A DNA stretch of 41,675 nucleotides. Source: Paludibacter jiangxiensis (GTDB taxonomy: Bacteria > Bacteroidota > Bacteroidia > Bacteroidales > Paludibacteraceae). The stretch spans positions 1 through 41,675 of the forward strand of contig CAMBSB010000030.1 of the NCBI GenBank assembly GCA_945870155.1, given 5' to 3'. Below the pieces are notes generated by a model. The model did not search any database and was not told the origin of the DNA. It saw only the letters and a program-made list of their open reading frames with translations. Positions 27,257 through 36,074 of this stretch are shown piece after piece. The position numbers and the translations under genes were made by a program. The stretch's first letter is position 1. Each line of letters starts with the position of its first letter.

Positions 27257-29164
27257 ATGGAAAAACTTATTACACAATTTATAGCAATGATTGCTATATT
27301 ATTATTGAATTTTGTGAGTGTAAATGCTGCGGATGTACAACTAAGATTTAATGCTTCATTTACAAGCACTGCTTCTAAAGCATTTTCAACTACTGATGTA
27401 TTATATGCAGTTGATGCAGCAACTATGTCGACAAGCACAAGTAATGTAGTATTTGCATCACCAAATAATTTTAGAGTTCAGTTAAAAACAATCGTTCTAG
27501 AACTTAAAAGTACTTCGGCTGCTGCTATTAAAGTTTACGGTATGAGTTCTGGAGCAACTTCAACCCGTACAATTTATCAAGTTTCTGTAGCCGATAGTTA
27601 TGCTGGTACATATACTTTAGTAGATGATGTTACGCTGTCAGGTACAAAGATTACTTCAAATATCTATGGTCAGGTTGTTGCAACTTCCGAAACCGCAGTT
27701 ACTGGACTAAATATTCCTATGGGAAAATTTGTAAAAATAAGCTTCTGCACAAGTAGTAGCGGCGGTTCAACTCAAAATGTAAATATTAGCGGTTTTGATA
27801 TTACTCCCTTGCCTAGTAATCCAACAATTACAGCATTTATCGCTGAAGGTGTTTCAGCAACTATTAATCAAGGTGCTAAAACCATAACCGCAGAATTACC
27901 TTATGGTACAAATCTAACAGCAATTACACCCACTGTAACATTAGGTGGAACTGCTACAAGTTATGATCCTGCAGGTGCTCAAAATTTTTCAGCCGGTGCA
28001 GTAAATTATATAGCAAAAGACGGTACACCAGCTAACGATGTAACTTATGCTGTAACACTTACAGCAGCAGCTACAGCAAGTTCAGATAAAGCGCTTTCGG
28101 CGGTTACTATTGGCGGCTTCACTCCACAATACGATGCCGGAACGAAAACATACAGTATAATTTTACCTAAAGCAAGTAGTTTAACTCAACTTGTTTCATT
28201 CACAAAACCAATTACTGCAACAGCAAATTTTACTTCAGGGAATATACACAACTTTTCAAATCCGCTGGACATTACTGTTACTGCACAAGATAACTCTACT
28301 GAAGTATATCATTTACAGGTAATTGTAGGTACAAAAAACATCGCTTATGTTACCGTTTCCGGAAATTCTGATCCTTACTTGCGTGGAAGTTTGGTTGCCA
28401 AAGGATACTATGTTGAAGATGTAATTGCAGCAAGTCAAACAGCGAGTTATTTTGCAAATCACGATTTGGCAATTTTATTCGATGTTGTGAATAGTGCAAA
28501 TACATTGGCTTTGAATATGAAGGATTTAATTGGTACAAAACGTTTCTTGAATCTTAAAGCTTTTATGTATGGTAAAACAGGTTGGCCAACTGGTACAGGA
28601 GTTAATGTTGCTGCTTCAAAAGTGGCTACTGTGGCTACTAATTATGTTTCGCATCCAATTTTTAGTGGACTAACATTTTCCAATTCAGATATAACTTTGG
28701 TTGATGCTGGCGTAACAGGAAATGGGTTACAAGGTGTTACAACTCCGGGTACCGGAGCTAGTATTGCCAAAATGTTTGATAATGCTGCTGCTTCGTGCAT
28801 CATTGAAGACAATACTGTAGAAACTGCCATGTATTTGATGGTTGGACTTGCCAATGGTGCAACTGCCGGTTTGGCTTATATTAGTGCCGATGGTAAAAAA
28901 TTGCTGGATAATTCGGTTGCATATTTATTGGGTGATACTAAATATGTACCAACATCAACATCTTTAAAAAACAGTAATTTTAACGGCATTAGTTTCGTTG
29001 ATAATATTATACTAAATCCTAATCATGAATTTGTAAGTGTTTTTGATGCTTTAGGTCGTAAACTAATTAGTTCAAACAAAGAAATTAATATGGATGCTTA
29101 TTCAAGTGGAATTTATATTGTTAAATCTCAAAATGAGATACTAAAAATTTCTCATAATAAATAG
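27257..29164 (+). CDS. Secreted multidomain protein, GATase-like, with T9SS tail; function unknown
   Basis: A signal peptide (about 1-24) precedes a jelly-roll-like domain (about 25-195, with AIKVYGMSSGATSTRTIYQV and FVKISFCTSSSG) that resembles domains attached to Bacteroidota pectate lyases. Two DUF5018-like beta domains follow (about 196-280 and 283-362). Residues about 365-575 look like a class-I glutamine-amidotransferase-type fold (AYVTVSGNSDPYLRGSLVAKGYYVEDV) without a catalytic triad that I can recognise. The T9SS tail spans about 580-635 (FVSVFDALGRKL, SSGIYIVKS). No enzyme motif is evident, so a surface binding role is possible. Two candidate HTCS boxes lie upstream and a strong terminator lies downstream, so it is a single-gene transcript. 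Confidence 0.82.
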   Translation: MEKLITQFIAMIAILLLNFVSVNAADVQLRFNASFTSTASKAFSTTDVLYAVDAATMSTSTSNVVFASPNNFRVQLKTIVLELKSTSAAAIKVYGMSSGATSTRTIYQVSVADSYAGTYTLVDDVTLSGTKITSNIYGQVVATSETAVTGLNIPMGKFVKISFCTSSSGGSTQNVNISGFDITPLPSNPTITAFIAEGVSATINQGAKTITAELPYGTNLTAITPTVTLGGTATSYDPAGAQNFSAGAVNYIAKDGTPANDVTYAVTLTAAATASSDKALSAVTIGGFTPQYDAGTKTYSIILPKASSLTQLVSFTKPITATANFTSGNIHNFSNPLDITVTAQDNSTEVYHLQVIVGTKNIAYVTVSGNSDPYLRGSLVAKGYYVEDVIAASQTASYFANHDLAILFDVVNSANTLALNMKDLIGTKRFLNLKAFMYGKTGWPTGTGVNVAASKVATVATNYVSHPIFSGLTFSNSDITLVDAGVTGNGLQGVTTPGTGASIAKMFDNAAASCIIEDNTVETAMYLMVGLANGATAGLAYISADGKKLLDNSVAYLLGDTKYVPTSTSLKNSNFNGISFVDNIILNPNHEFVSVFDALGRKLISSNKEINMDAYSSGIYIVKSQNEILKISHNK

Positions 29165-29203
29165 TTGTTTTTCATGATTGAATAAAGTTTTTAAGCTCGA
29201 AAG

Positions 29204-29233
29204 CGTGTCGTAGTGATTACGACACGTTTTTTT
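29204..29233 (+). terminator. Intrinsic terminator
   Basis: cgtgtcgta (29204-29212) pairs perfectly with tacgacacg (29218-29226) and is followed by T7. The stretch from here to 29517 holds no gene that I can support. Confidence 0.93.
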
Positions 29234-29517
29234 ATTTGGTTATTAGGTTTAGTCTCTTTTACCCTGAGTTCGGTATAAGGAGCTATATTTCTATATATTA
29301 ATGCTTTAAATTGGTGAATTGATATTCAGCGAAACAAATAAGGGAATATCATGTTATTTTTAATTGCTAAGGGTGAAAGGCTTTCTCTCTTCATTAACTT
29401 TATTATTAACAAACTCTTGGTGAAAATTCTTAGATAATTTATTGAAGTGAACTTTTAATTTATTGATTTTTAAAATACTGTAAATTGAAATTAATTATTG
29501 AATAGAGCGCTAGAGCT

Positions 29518-29540
29518 AACCCTTCAGGGGGTTGGGGGGC
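29518..29540. repeat. Dispersed intergenic repeat (AACCC-TTCA-GGGGGTT type)
   Basis: aaccc, ttca, gggggtt and a following gggggc resemble the C/G-rich repeats in the spacers at 38414-38580 and 39412-39522. It is a single diverged copy between two converging genes. Confidence 0.5.
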
Positions 29541-29552
29541 TGTAGTATTTAC

Positions 29553-29591
29553 AAAAAAAAAGAGACTGTCCAATTAAGCACAGTCTCTTTT
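29553..29591 (-). terminator. Terminator of the minus-strand gene (can act in both directions)
   Basis: agagactgt (29561-29569) and acagtctct (29580-29588) form the stem. On the minus strand the stem is followed by a T-run (the A-run at 29553-29560 on the plus strand). It lies about 20 nt beyond the stop of the minus-strand gene. Confidence 0.85.
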
Positions 29592-29611
29592 CACTATCAA
29601 ACCTAAAAAAA

Positions 29612-30421
29612 CTATCTTACAAATTTCAAAGTTTCTTTTATCCCTTCGGTGCGTACCAAATATATACCTTTATCAAACTTTTCAACCGAAATGTTTTCAG
29701 TTGAGTTAGCTACTTTTTTACCAAGCATATTATATACTTCAATATCAAGACCTTTAGAATTTAAAACATGTGAGCCGTTATAACTGATTCCTTTATCGGC
29801 AAATACAGGATTTACAGCTGTAGGTGCTACATAATTAGTTGCAGATAAATAGGTTAAATTACATGCTGCATTACCAAATACATATAAAGTAGTTGCAGGG
29901 CCGGTATAAGTAATAGTTCCATCATTTAGTGCTGATGATGCAGGAAAATCAACAGCACCTACATAATTAGTACCATCTGTAACAAATACTTTTCTGGGAG
30001 ATGAAGCCGAACCTGTTATGCCGATAATATAAATGGTACTATTTCCGCTAACATTAAAACTCAAATAGCGTTGTGTAGGCATGTTAACTAATGGGGTTGC
30101 ATCGGTGTTCACTGCACCTGAATAACCTGCTCCATTTAATTGAAATCTGTTTGGAAATGAATACGTTCCAAAGGTTTTTGCGGATGCATTTACAGCACCC
30201 ATATTCAAATTTGTTAAAATACCAGTGATGTTTAACCCGTTAATATTTACTGGAAATGCTGGATTGCCGGCACTACCATCTCCAGTGCCTATACCTGCTG
30301 AAAGGGGGAATGCAGGTGCTGTTGCTGCTAAGGTTAAATCACCTCCTAAATTCCATACTTTTTGTGCATTTAATGCTATACAAAAAAATGTAACCGTTAA
30401 TAATAGTAATGTTTTTTTCAT
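29612..30421 (-). CDS. Small secreted jelly-roll protein with T9SS tail; function unknown
   Basis: This 269-aa protein starts with a signal peptide (MKKTLLLLTVTFFCIALNAQ) followed by KVWNLGGDLTL. Residues about 20-205 form a beta-rich domain with RYLSFNVSGNSTIYIIGITG and TITYTGPATTLYVFGNAACNLTYL. That pattern resembles the accessory beta-sandwich attached to many Bacteroidota pectate lyases and polygalacturonases, but here it stands alone. The last roughly 55 residues are a T9SS tail (LDIEVYNMLGKKV, FDKGIYLVRTEG). No catalytic motif is seen. It is the only minus-strand gene in the window and is divergent from the HTCS gene, with a candidate HTCS promoter 48 nt before the start. A surface pectin-binding role is my inference. 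Confidence 0.82.
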   Translation of the reverse strand: MKKTLLLLTVTFFCIALNAQKVWNLGGDLTLAATAPAFPLSAGIGTGDGSAGNPAFPVNINGLNITGILTNLNMGAVNASAKTFGTYSFPNRFQLNGAGYSGAVNTDATPLVNMPTQRYLSFNVSGNSTIYIIGITGSASSPRKVFVTDGTNYVGAVDFPASSALNDGTITYTGPATTLYVFGNAACNLTYLSATNYVAPTAVNPVFADKGISYNGSHVLNSKGLDIEVYNMLGKKVANSTENISVEKFDKGIYLVRTEGIKETLKFVR

Positions 30422-30468
30422 GATAAATTTATTTTAATTGTTTGTTTTTATAAAGAATAATATTACTG

Positions 30469-30543
30469 CAAATGTAGAAAGGATTTACATAATCAATGTG
30501 GATAAATTGGCTGTTTATGTGTATTTTTTGACTAATATGTAAG
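30469..30543 (-). promoter_or_regulatory. Candidate HTCS operator and promoter D (minus strand)
   Basis: Read on the minus strand, three units occur in line: TTACAT (30542-30537), ACACAT (30522-30517) and CCACAT (30501-30496), at 20- and 21-bp steps, with AGTCA at 30533-30529. After exactly 19 nt comes TACATTTG (30476-30469), a perfect TAnnTTTG -7 box. The start codon follows about 48 nt later at 30421. It is the best-formed of the shared promoters and lies next to the HTCS gene itself. Confidence 0.68.
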
Positions 30544-30583
30544 TTTATTTTCATTTTATGCCTTTAAAGCTATGTCATTTTTG

Positions 30584-30591
30584 TATTTTTG
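30584..30591 (+). promoter_or_regulatory. Bacteroidota -7 box (TAttTTTG) before the HTCS gene
   Basis: TATTTTTG matches TAnnTTTG and lies 70 nt before the HTCS start at 30662. None of the CCACAT-type units occurs at the 19-nt spacing in this direction, so the HTCS gene itself seems to be expressed without that box. Confidence 0.5.
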
Positions 30592-30661
30592 CATAAACTA
30601 TTAATTTTGAACCTGATTGAGATGAAATCATTTTTTAAAATTAAATACCTTAAATTAAAAT

Positions 30662-33600
30662 ATGAGAAAATTGATTTTTTATATTTCCATTTTTATATTT
30701 CCATTTTTTGGAAGTGCTCAATATCACTTTTCTTTTTCGCATTATACTTCCGATAATGGATTGTCACAAAACAGTATAACCGCTATTGTTAAAGATAAGC
30801 AAGGTTATATTTGGTTTGGTACACGCGATGGTTTAAACAGGTTTGATGGTTATAGTTTTAAAAACTATTCGTCAAAACTAGAAAATAAGTTATCCATTTT
30901 AAGTAATCGTATTTTAGAAATTAAAGAGGATAAGTGGGGTTTTATTTGGATTAAAACCTACGATGATATAGTATATCGTTTAAATACAGCTACCGAAATC
31001 TTTGAAAGAATTCAAAGTCCCAATGGCGGTATTAATAAAAGTAAAATCAATGAAATGTTTATTTTGCCTTCAGGTAGAATCTGGCTAACAACTTTTGATA
31101 GTGGTTGTTATGCTATTGAAACCAATCAGGATAGCCATAAGCTAATTATAACTGCATACAATAAGAAAAACAAAAAACTGAAGAGCGACCAAGTTGAAAG
31201 TATTTTTGAAGATAAGGAAAATAATACCTGGATATTAACTCAAAACAGTTTGTGCTTATTGGAGAATAATGGAAAAACTAGCTATCTATTTGATAACCTA
31301 TCATTTATAAATTACATAGAAAATGAGAAACGCATTATTTTTGGTTGTGTTGGTAAAATTATACAATACGAGAAACGAACCAAAACGTTTAATAAAATTG
31401 ATTTACCAAATGGTGAATCGATAGTTAATTTAGCTAGTTTTTCGCCAAATAATTATTTGTTTTCCACGCAGGGAAAAGGATTTTTTACTTTTGATGTACT
31501 TAGTTCTGAATTAAAACTTTTTTCGGTAGAAAAGTATCCCGAAATGAAAACCAATAATATTCAGAATATTTATATTGATAGAGCTGGCGATGCGTGGTTA
31601 GGTATCAGGTCTTCCGGTGTATTGCATTTTAAACCTCAAACCAACAAAATAAATTATATCTCTTCCAATATCAATATAGGTCAAATTTCGAACCCTAATT
31701 TTTTAATTTTTGAGGACGAAAAAGATTTGCTTTGGATTCAACCTTATTATGGCTCTTTTTCCTGGTTCGATAGGGTTAATAATCGTTTAGTGCCTTTTAA
31801 TAGTGTTTATAATGTCGATATAAATACTTTGTTTTCGTATGGTGTTAATCATGTTTTGTCCGATTCGCAAGGCGTTTTGTGGATAAGTACCAATCGAGGA
31901 AACGGTTTTTTTAAATGTACTTTCCTGCCCGATTATTTCAACCACCATCTGCTTGATAATAAATCTGTTTATAGTATTTCAAACGAAACCCGGTCAATTT
32001 TCGAAGACCGTGAGAAAAGACTTTGGGTAGCTACAAAAGATGGTGTAATTCATGTGTTTAATGATAACAAACAACAAATTGGAACTTTAAATAGCGATGG
32101 ACGCATCAAACAAGGAGGGAATTTGGATGTATTGGTCTATGGTTTTTTTCAAGATAAAAAGGGTATTATTTGGTTAGCTACAAAACGACAGGGTGTATTT
32201 AGACTTATACCGCAATCAACTAAAAATACTTTTAAAATTGAAAGGTTCACCCATAATCCTAACGATCCATATTCGCCTGTAAATAACGATTTTTATTCTA
32301 TTACTCAAGACAATACAGGCCGAATATGGGCGGGTAGCTATGGTGGAGGTTTGCACTTAATAGAAGAGTTGAATGGGAAAATACGTTTTATTCATGCTCG
32401 AAATGAGTTTAAAACTTATCCAATTTCTAATTGTTCCAAAGTTCGACAGATTTTTGTTGATTCAAAACAACATATTTGGGTAGCTACTACCGAAGGTATT
32501 GTGGTTTTTAAATCAAATTTTAAAAATTACAACAATATACCTTTTATTTATTACAATAAAAACGAAAGCATAAATAATGGATTAGGAGCCAACGACGTGC
32601 ATAATATAACTGAGGATAGCGAAGGTGTAATGTGGTTTGGAACATTTGGCGGTGGCTTAAATAAACTCAAAACTAAATCGATTGTTAATAATAAGTTTGA
32701 GTTCGAAATAATTGATAGATTAAAAGGTTTACCTAACAATATTGTATATACCATACTGGACGATAAGCAAGGTAATTTGTGGCTAACTACCGAAAATGCC
32801 ATTGTAAAATTAAATAAAAATAGCGGATTCTTCGAAATTTTTGGTAAAGGAAATGAATTAGAAAATGTTGAGTTTTCTGAAGCTTCAGCCTGTTTGCTAG
32901 CTTCAGGCGAAATTTGTGTTGGCTCAAAATCCGGTTTTTATTCTTTTAAACCGGAAGCAGTAATTAGAAGAGTAATTACGGCACCGCTTGTTTTTACCCG
33001 ACTTTTAATGTTTAATAAAGAAGTTGAAGTGGGTGGCGAAAAGTCAATTTTGCAGTCACAGCTTGATAAAACAAGCAAAATTGAATTTACTCACAAGCAA
33101 AATGTATTTACCATTGAATTTGCCACATTGGATATGCGAGCTCCTGAAAAGATACAATATTCTTATTTGTTGGAAGGCTTTGACAAAGAATGGAATAACG
33201 TACAAACTAAACATTTTGCAACCTATACTGCTTTGCCACCCGGAACCTATACTTTTAGGGTTAAATCAACCGATAGTGAGGGTATTTGGCTGAGTAATGA
33301 GCGTCAAATTGAAATAGAAATACTTCCTTCATTTTGGCAATCGATTTTTGCGAAAATACTATATGTGTTTTTAATTCTTGGTGTTTTTTTATTAGCCCTT
33401 TATATTTTTATAACCATCTTCAAACTTAAAAATAATGTACATCTCGAAAAGCAGATGACTGACATGAAACTTAGGTTTTTTACAGATATTTCGCATGAAT
33501 TACGCACTCCATTAACATTAATTTCGTTGCCTGTCGATAATTTGCTCGAAGAAGATATTGACCCTTCAATAAAAGAACAACTGAGCCATGTGAGAAGTAA

Positions 33601-35050
33601 TTTGGATAGGGTATTAATGTTGATTAATCAGATTCTCGATTTTAGAAAATTGCAAAACAACAAAATGCGCTTAACCATCGAAGAAGTTGATTTTGGTGCT
33701 TTTGTAAGCGAATGTAGCAGCAATTTTATTGAAATGGCTCAAGCAAAAGGAATAAATTTTAAAATTGAAAATATATCAAACGGTGTAAAGGTTTGGATAG
33801 ATCCCGAGCGCTTCGATTCAATTATTTACAACTTAATTTCTAATGCCATAAAGTTTACTCCGGCTGGAAAAAACATAATTATTAAAACTGAAACTACACC
33901 AAATTCAGCTGTTTTATCGGTTATAGATGAAGGAATTGGAATAGCTCAGGAGAAAATAAATTTTATATTTGATCGTTTTTTTAGTATTTCAACTATCAGA
34001 AGTTTGACACAAAAAAGTACCGGAATTGGGCTTGACTTGGTTAAAAAGATGGTCGATTTACACCATGCTACTATTCATGTTGACAGTCAGATAGATAAGG
34101 GCTCAACTTTCAGAATAGAATTTAAACTTGGTGTAATGCATTTTGAAAATGAAGATGTTGACATAATTGTATCTGATATAAAAGTTCCTGTTGAAAAATT
34201 TGGCGAAACAAATGATATTGATACTCCGGTTGAAATTGCAGTATTCGAAAATGAAAAACTTAGTCCATTAATTCTAATTGTTGAAGATAATGACGAATTA
34301 CGTCATTTTTTAAAGAATAGTTTAAAAAATCATTATAGGGTTGCCGAAGCCCAAAATGGGCTGAAAGGATGGAAAAAAGTTGAGTCTTTATTACCGGATA
34401 TAATCATTGCCGATTTGCGTATGCCTGAAATGGATGGTATGGAATTGACTGTTAAAATACGTGAGGATAAACGAACTTCGCACATACCGGTAATTCTGCT
34501 TACCGCCGTAACCGACATGGAAAGCAAACTTGCTGGAATGAAAGCCGGAGCCGATGATTATATCACAAAGCCTTTTAATTCTGCGTTTTTACATGCCAGA
34601 ATTGAAAATTTGATGAATCAACGAAAACAATTGCAGCAGTTTTACCGTACTCAAATTGTATCTTCTAAACCTGATTTTTCTTTGCCTCCTCTCGAAGTAC
34701 AATCGCAGGATGAGCTTTTTATGGAACATTTAATTCAGATAATGAATAATAACATTGAAAATTTTGACTTAAATATTGATTTTCTGGCAAATAAATTGAA
34801 TATGAGTAGAACAGTTTTCTTCAATAAATTAAAAAGTTTGACCGGTTATTCTCCTGTAGAATTTGTGCGTGAAGTGCGTTTTGAACGTGCAACTGAGTAT
34901 ATAACCGACACAAATTTATCTGTTTCTGAAGTTTCGTACAAAGTTGGTATTGATGATCCGCGTTATTTTAGCCGTTGTTTTAAATTAAAATATGGACTTA
35001 CACCTTCTGAATATAGAGTAAAACATCTGAAATCTAAAGATGTAAATTAA
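30662..35050 (+). CDS. Hybrid two-component system regulator (HTCS)
   Basis: A one-protein sensor and transcription factor spanning the inner membrane. A signal peptide or first membrane segment (1-19) is followed by a periplasmic double-propeller region of Reg_prop repeats (about 25-750, e.g. GYIWFGTRDGLNRFDG), a YYY domain (about 775-885) and a membrane segment at about 893-918. The cytoplasmic part has a histidine kinase with H945 (DISHELRTP) as phospho-acceptor, an N-box (LISNAIKFTP) and a G-box (STGIGLDLV), then a receiver domain with D1251 (IIIADLRMPEMDG), and a C-terminal AraC-type HTH (about 1365-1450, SLTGYSPVEF and YFSRCFKLKYGLTPSEYR). All phosphorelay residues are intact. In this family the periplasmic part senses oligosaccharides from the polysaccharide being used; a pectin fragment is expected here. 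It is the likely binder of the shared direct-repeat promoters. Confidence 0.96.
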   Translation: MRKLIFYISIFIFPFFGSAQYHFSFSHYTSDNGLSQNSITAIVKDKQGYIWFGTRDGLNRFDGYSFKNYSSKLENKLSILSNRILEIKEDKWGFIWIKTYDDIVYRLNTATEIFERIQSPNGGINKSKINEMFILPSGRIWLTTFDSGCYAIETNQDSHKLIITAYNKKNKKLKSDQVESIFEDKENNTWILTQNSLCLLENNGKTSYLFDNLSFINYIENEKRIIFGCVGKIIQYEKRTKTFNKIDLPNGESIVNLASFSPNNYLFSTQGKGFFTFDVLSSELKLFSVEKYPEMKTNNIQNIYIDRAGDAWLGIRSSGVLHFKPQTNKINYISSNINIGQISNPNFLIFEDEKDLLWIQPYYGSFSWFDRVNNRLVPFNSVYNVDINTLFSYGVNHVLSDSQGVLWISTNRGNGFFKCTFLPDYFNHHLLDNKSVYSISNETRSIFEDREKRLWVATKDGVIHVFNDNKQQIGTLNSDGRIKQGGNLDVLVYGFFQDKKGIIWLATKRQGVFRLIPQSTKNTFKIERFTHNPNDPYSPVNNDFYSITQDNTGRIWAGSYGGGLHLIEELNGKIRFIHARNEFKTYPISNCSKVRQIFVDSKQHIWVATTEGIVVFKSNFKNYNNIPFIYYNKNESINNGLGANDVHNITEDSEGVMWFGTFGGGLNKLKTKSIVNNKFEFEIIDRLKGLPNNIVYTILDDKQGNLWLTTENAIVKLNKNSGFFEIFGKGNELENVEFSEASACLLASGEICVGSKSGFYSFKPEAVIRRVITAPLVFTRLLMFNKEVEVGGEKSILQSQLDKTSKIEFTHKQNVFTIEFATLDMRAPEKIQYSYLLEGFDKEWNNVQTKHFATYTALPPGTYTFRVKSTDSEGIWLSNERQIEIEILPSFWQSIFAKILYVFLILGVFLLALYIFITIFKLKNNVHLEKQMTDMKLRFFTDISHELRTPLTLISLPVDNLLEEDIDPSIKEQLSHVRSNLDRVLMLINQILDFRKLQNNKMRLTIEEVDFGAFVSECSSNFIEMAQAKGINFKIENISNGVKVWIDPERFDSIIYNLISNAIKFTPAGKNIIIKTETTPNSAVLSVIDEGIGIAQEKINFIFDRFFSISTIRSLTQKSTGIGLDLVKKMVDLHHATIHVDSQIDKGSTFRIEFKLGVMHFENEDVDIIVSDIKVPVEKFGETNDIDTPVEIAVFENEKLSPLILIVEDNDELRHFLKNSLKNHYRVAEAQNGLKGWKKVESLLPDIIIADLRMPEMDGMELTVKIREDKRTSHIPVILLTAVTDMESKLAGMKAGADDYITKPFNSAFLHARIENLMNQRKQLQQFYRTQIVSSKPDFSLPPLEVQSQDELFMEHLIQIMNNNIENFDLNIDFLANKLNMSRTVFFNKLKSLTGYSPVEFVREVRFERATEYITDTNLSVSEVSYKVGIDDPRYFSRCFKLKYGLTPSEYRVKHLKSKDVN

Positions 35051-35093
35051 ATTCACTGATTTAAAAAAACCAATATAAATTTAAAAATTAAAA

Positions 35094-35885
35094 ATGAAAA
35101 CAAATCAATTTAAACTCATTTTGTCATTTCTCTTATTGCTCACAATTTCAGGCCTTTATGCTCAGAAGCAAGTAATTCTAGATAATTACTTTAATAATGA
35201 AGTGAACAAAAAAAACAATAAGCCATTTCATTATATATGGGATGACAAAGCCTTTAGTGGATTCTCCGAATTTGGGGAATTATTCAAACAAAGTGGCGCT
35301 GAAATATCTATTTTAAAAGAAAAACCAACTAAATTAAATCTGAAAAACGCAAGTGTTTATATTATTGTCGATCCTGATAATAAATTTGATGCTGATAAAC
35401 CAAATTACATGGATAAAAAAGCAGCTAAAGCCATAGCTTGCTGGGTTAAACGTGGTGGAGTATTACTTTTAATGACCAACGATAGTACAAATTGTGATTT
35501 AGAAAAAATCAATATACTGTCAACAAAGTTTGGCATTAAATATAACAAAGATTTTCATCATCCCGAATTGAGAGGCGATGATAAAAAAATTAGAAATTTT
35601 CCAAGTTGTGCATCGGTAAATTTACCATCACATCCACTTTTTGAAGGTGTAAGTAAAATTTTTATCAAAGAAATTTCATCTATTTCTATCTCTAAGAAAG
35701 CCAAGGCAGTACTAGTCGAAAATAATCATGTTTTTATGGCAGAAACAAACTATGGCAAAGGATATGTTTTTGCCGTAGGCGATCCTTGGCTATATAACGA
35801 ATATATTGACCATGCTATTTTACCGGCTGACTTCCAAAACAAACAAGCTGCTACGAATTTGGTAAAAATGTTGTTGGGTAAATAA
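35094..35885 (+). CDS. Exported GATase-like protein of unknown function
   Basis: A signal peptide (1-23, ending LYAQ) precedes a 240-residue alpha/beta domain: VILDNYFNNEVNK, YIIVDPDNKFDA, AIACWVKRGGVLLLMTNDS, PSHPLFEGV and YGKGYVFAVGDPWLYNEY. The pattern is that of the DUF4350/ThuA-like glutamine-amidotransferase fold found beside or fused to GH105-type enzymes in Bacteroidota. The catalytic cysteine is not evident. It starts 43 nt after the HTCS stop and may share that transcript. A role in the periplasmic handling of rhamnogalacturonan fragments is inferred only from company. Confidence 0.75.
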   Translation: MKTNQFKLILSFLLLLTISGLYAQKQVILDNYFNNEVNKKNNKPFHYIWDDKAFSGFSEFGELFKQSGAEISILKEKPTKLNLKNASVYIIVDPDNKFDADKPNYMDKKAAKAIACWVKRGGVLLLMTNDSTNCDLEKINILSTKFGIKYNKDFHHPELRGDDKKIRNFPSCASVNLPSHPLFEGVSKIFIKEISSISISKKAKAVLVENNHVFMAETNYGKGYVFAVGDPWLYNEYIDHAILPADFQNKQAATNLVKMLLGK

Positions 35886-35955
35886 ACGAATTTATTTTCA
35901 ATTATTTCGAAAAATTATTATGCATTTATATTGTTGATTAATAGCAATATAAATG

Positions 35956-35984
35956 TATTTTTGCATTTCCGTGTGCGAACACAG
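35956..35984 (+). promoter_or_regulatory. Upstream -7 box and LacI-type operator 1
   Basis: TATTTTTG (35956-35963) fits TAnnTTTG. Just downstream lies the imperfect palindrome CCGTGTGCGAACACAG (35969-35984), whose reverse complement matches operator 2 at 36037-36052 in 13 of 16 positions. Confidence 0.6.
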
Positions 35985-36018
35985 TTTGTTTTTTGTGTAG
36001 ATAATTCAAAAATATTTG

Positions 36019-36033
36019 TATCTTTGTGCACAA
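36019..36033 (+). promoter_or_regulatory. Main promoter -7 box overlapping a palindrome, uronate operon
   Basis: TATCTTTG (36019-36026) is a perfect TAnnTTTG box, with a TTG at 35993-35995 as possible -33 element. The perfect 10-bp palindrome TTGTGCACAA (36024-36033) overlaps its 3' part and the expected start of transcription. Confidence 0.65.
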
Positions 36034-36036
36034 GGA

Positions 36037-36052
36037 CTGTGTACGTACACGG
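36037..36052 (+). promoter_or_regulatory. LacI-type operator 2
   Basis: CTGTGTACGTACACGG contains the perfect 12-bp palindrome GTGTACGTACAC with a further C/G pair outside. It sits just downstream of the -7 box and 22 nt before the regulator's start codon, a classic place for autorepression. Confidence 0.7.
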
Positions 36053-36074
36053 ATTTTGTTAAATTAGATGCATA

